From positions 436,501-500,500 of the forward strand of contig NZ_JADCLL010000001.1 in assembly GCF_015070375.1 (NCBI RefSeq): a DNA stretch of 64,000 nt, given 5' to 3'. Shown here one piece after another: positions 61,975-64,000 of this stretch (position 1 is its first letter; each line of letters starts with the position of its first letter). The notes beneath the pieces are model-generated. The model saw only the letters and a list, made by a program, of their open reading frames with translations. It was not told the DNA's origin and did no database searches. Origin of the DNA: Nocardioides kribbensis. Its GTDB lineage: Bacteria; Actinomycetota; Actinomycetes; Propionibacteriales; Nocardioidaceae. Made by a program: the position numbers and the translations under genes.

Positions 61975-63006
61975 TCAGGTGGTGCGGGAGGGGGCCTGCA
62001 GGTGGGGTCGCGGTGACCTCTGGGTGAACGCAGGGTGCTCCCGGCGCGCTCTCGACGGGGGTCCGCCGGCCCAGCGTCGGTGCGCGTGGGTGAGGGCCGC
62101 GGTCTCGGCGTAGCCCAGCCGCCGCGCCACCTCGGCCACCGGCAGCCCGGCGCCCAGCAGCTCGGCGGCCAGCGGGGCCCGCACCTCCTCCAGCAGCTCG
62201 CGGTACGTCGTGCCCGCGGCTCCCAGCCGGCGCCGCAGCGTGCGCTCGCTGAGCCCGAGGGCCGAGGCGACCTCGGGCATCGGCGCTCCGGCCGCGAGGC
62301 GCTGGGTGATGAGCACGCGCACCTCCTGGGCCACTCCGGTGCGCTCGCGCCGGCGGGCCACGGCCTGCAGGCACAGCTGCTCGGCGAGCCGGTCGACCTG
62401 CGCGGCGGCGCGACCGGTGGGGCGCGGCAGCGGACGGGCGAGCTCGGCTGCGTCGACCTCGAGGCGGGCCCGGTCGGCGCCGAGGCTCAGCCGGGCGCCC
62501 ACGCCCCCGGGCACCAGCGAGGCCAGGACGGTGTCGACGGCGGTGGCGTCGCGGGCGAGGAGGAACGCGCGCACGTCGGCCGGGAGCCCCGACCCGTCGA
62601 GGTCGACCACGAGCCGGCCGTCGACGAGCCCGGCGCGTGGGATCGCGAAGGCGTGGCTGAGGTCGACGTAGCGCAGCGCCACCTCGACCGCGTCACGCAC
62701 GGTGCGGCTGGAGAGCAGGGCCAGCCCGAGCACCCCGAAGGTGCTCGCGTCGTAGGACGCCCCCACCTCGGCCCCCGACCCCGGGCGGTGCCGCTGGAGC
62801 GTGCGCACCACCCGCAGCTCCTGCGCGGCGGTCACCACGGCCCCCGGCGCCTCGAGGTGGTCCACCGCCAGGCCGGTGCCGGCCAGGGCGGCCTCGGGGG
62901 CCAGCCCGGCGCGCACCGCGTGCCGCACGAGCAGCGCGACCCCGAGGGCCGAGCGCGGGAAGTCCCAGTCGGCGGCCGCGGGGGCGGGCAGGTTGTCCGG
63001 AATCAT
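61975..63006 (-). CDS. AraC-family transcriptional regulator
   Basis: A 343-aa regulator: N-terminal arabinose-binding-like domain (about 15-195, PF12625 type: LAGTGLAVDHLEAPGAVVTAAQELR, STFGVLGLALLSSRTVRDAVEV) and C-terminal AraC DNA-binding domain (about 240-330: MPEVASALGLSERTLRRRLGAAGTTY, VAEVARRLGYAETAALTHAHRRW). Family members with this sensor often control fatty acid, steroid or ketone catabolism. Divergent from the monooxygenase at 63064, its likely target. Confidence 0.9.
   Translation of the reverse strand: MIPDNLPAPAAADWDFPRSALGVALLVRHAVRAGLAPEAALAGTGLAVDHLEAPGAVVTAAQELRVVRTLQRHRPGSGAEVGASYDASTFGVLGLALLSSRTVRDAVEVALRYVDLSHAFAIPRAGLVDGRLVVDLDGSGLPADVRAFLLARDATAVDTVLASLVPGGVGARLSLGADRARLEVDAAELARPLPRPTGRAAAQVDRLAEQLCLQAVARRRERTGVAQEVRVLITQRLAAGAPMPEVASALGLSERTLRRRLGAAGTTYRELLEEVRAPLAAELLGAGLPVAEVARRLGYAETAALTHAHRRWAGGPPSRARREHPAFTQRSPRPHLQAPSRTT
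62012..62029 (-). promoter_or_regulatory. PHO-box-like direct repeat upstream of phoX
   Basis: On the minus strand GTTCACC and GGTCACC are 11 nt apart, the spacing of actinobacterial PhoP-binding direct repeats. It lies within the 3' end of the araC gene, about 110 nt before the phoX ATG. Coding constraint could produce it by chance, so this is moderate evidence only. Confidence 0.45.
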
Positions 63007-63051
63007 CAAGCCGATCCTCCCCGACCGCTCCCCCGGCGGCAACCGGCGCCC

Positions 63052-63057
63052 TAGCGT
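63052..63057 (+). promoter_or_regulatory. -10 box, leaderless monooxygenase gene
   Basis: TAGCGT ends 6 nt before the ATG at 63064. Confidence 0.6.
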
Positions 63058-63063
63058 CGGGGC

Positions 63064-64000
63064 ATGGTCACCAGCACGCCCGCGCAGGGCCCCCGTGTCC
63101 CCCGTGTTCCCCGTGTCCCCCGTGTCGTCGTGGTCGGAGCCGGCTTCGGAGGCCTCGGCGTCGTCCGCGCCCTGCGCGAGCGGGGCCTCACCGACGTCAC
63201 CGTGCTCGAGCGGGCCGAGGCCGCCGGCGGCGTCTGGCGCGACAACACCTACCCCGGGGCCGCCTGCGACGTGCCCTCGCCGCTCTACTCCTGGTCGTGG
63301 GCGGTGAAGACCGACTGGCGGCACCGCTACGGCACCCAGCCGGAGATCCTCGCCTACCTGCGCGAGACCGCGGCCCGGGAGGGGCTGCTCGACCACGTGG
63401 AGACCGGACGCACCGTGACCTCGCTGCGCTGGTCGGAGGAGGCACGGAGCTGGACCGTGGCGACGGCCGAGGGCGCGACGTACGAGGCCGACGTGGTGGT
63501 GACCGCCACCGGTCAGCTCTCCGAGCCGGTCGTGCCCGACCTGCCGGGCGCCGACTCCTTCGCGGGCCCGTCCTTCCACTCCGCGCAGTGGCGCCACGAC
63601 GTCGACCTCACCGGCAAGCGCGTGGCCGTGGTCGGCACCGGCGCCAGCGCCATCCAGTTCGTGCCGGGCATCGTGGACCGGGTCGGCGCGCTGACGGTCT
63701 TCCAGCGCTCCGCGCCCTACGTCGTGCCCAAGCCCGACCAGGAGTGGGGCGAGCGGCACCACCGCGTCTTCGACCGGGTGCCGGCCCTGATGGGCGCCGA
63801 GCGGCGCTCGTGGTTCTGGCTCACCGAGCGGCTCAACGCCGCCCTCGTCGGGGAGTCGCCGCTGACGCCGGCCATCAACCGCGGCCTGCGGGCGGTCTGG
63901 CGGCTGCACCTGCGCCGCCAGGTGCGCGACGCCGCCCTGCGGGCCCGGCTCGTGCCGGACTACCCGATCGGGTGCAAGCGGCTGCTGTTCAGCAACGACT
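63064..64000 (+). CDS. Flavin-binding (Baeyer-Villiger type) monooxygenase, 3' truncated by window
   Basis: 312 codons are visible before the window ends. FAD motif VVVVGAGFGGLG (about 24-35), VLERAEAAGGVWRDNTYPGAACDVPS, the BVMO-like fingerprint FAGPSFHSAQW (FxGxxxHxxxW; followed by Arg rather than the usual Pro/Asp) and the NADPH motif VVGTGASAIQF. It inserts oxygen into ketones or related substrates using NADPH. Residues 9-18 are PRVPRVPRVP, made by 9-bp DNA repeats (about 63090-63125). Divergent from the AraC regulator. Confidence 0.9.
   Translation, partial: MVTSTPAQGPRVPRVPRVPRVVVVGAGFGGLGVVRALRERGLTDVTVLERAEAAGGVWRDNTYPGAACDVPSPLYSWSWAVKTDWRHRYGTQPEILAYLRETAAREGLLDHVETGRTVTSLRWSEEARSWTVATAEGATYEADVVVTATGQLSEPVVPDLPGADSFAGPSFHSAQWRHDVDLTGKRVAVVGTGASAIQFVPGIVDRVGALTVFQRSAPYVVPKPDQEWGERHHRVFDRVPALMGAERRSWFWLTERLNAALVGESPLTPAINRGLRAVWRLHLRRQVRDAALRARLVPDYPIGCKRLLFSND

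Overview
The window is a very GC-rich actinobacterial chromosome segment, most likely from Nocardioides or a close relative (Nocardioidaceae). The clues are GC-dominated third codon positions, frequent GTG starts and 4-bp GTGA/ATGA gene overlaps, many leaderless genes with a TANNNT -10 box placed 6-7 nt before the start codon, an actinobacterial block of housekeeping genes, and a tmsA/tmsB-like pair for 10-methyl fatty acids. The genus is an inference; there is no rRNA gene to settle it.

The backbone is an ancient conserved block, read mostly on the minus strand from right to left: leuS, degV, comEA, comEC, holA, (rpsT, divergent), lepA, hemW, hrcA, dnaJ, rsmE, a HIT protein, phoH, ybeY, a CNNM/CorC-type membrane protein, a cytidine-deaminase-like protein, era and leuA. 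It covers leucine synthesis and charging, DNA uptake, DNA polymerase loading, ribosome maturation and recycling, and heat-shock control (a CIRCE operator precedes hrcA-dnaJ).

Accessory genes interrupt this backbone. 0-13.9 kb: the end of a PAS sensor kinase, leuA, an orphan LuxR-type regulator, a LysR regulator, a flavin reductase, two tandem lipoproteins, a siderophore reductase, the tms pair, and thiED behind a TPP riboswitch. 22.6-26.4 kb: a HugZ-like gene behind an iron box, an 84-bp tandem repeat array, an MBL-fold gene, DUF3097 and DUF4870 genes. 27.7-42.5 kb: a secreted intradiol dioxygenase, an acyl-CoA ligase, a MOSC protein and an exopolysaccharide locus (initiating sugar transferase on the plus strand; flippase, polymerase/ligase, three glycosyltransferases and a Wzz-like protein in one minus-strand operon), then a lipoprotein and a coiled-coil protein. 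42.5-49.2 kb: three phosphotransferase-fold proteins and a pyruvate oxidase. 57.9-64 kb: hydrolase, SDR, PhoX phosphatase, AraC regulator and a truncated Baeyer-Villiger monooxygenase.

The regulatory DNA is the richest part. leuA and leuS, 54 kb apart, each have a short leader peptide with three consecutive leucine codons. The leuA leader has two mutually exclusive helices, one hiding the Shine-Dalgarno sequence. The leuS leader starts at a leaderless ATG and is followed by an intrinsic terminator with a U-tract. Also present are a TPP riboswitch, a CIRCE operator, a DtxR/IdeR-type iron box, a possible PHO box before phoX, and five tandem 84-bp repeats plus a partial sixth, each carrying a GCGCAATTGCGC-type palindrome in helical phase.
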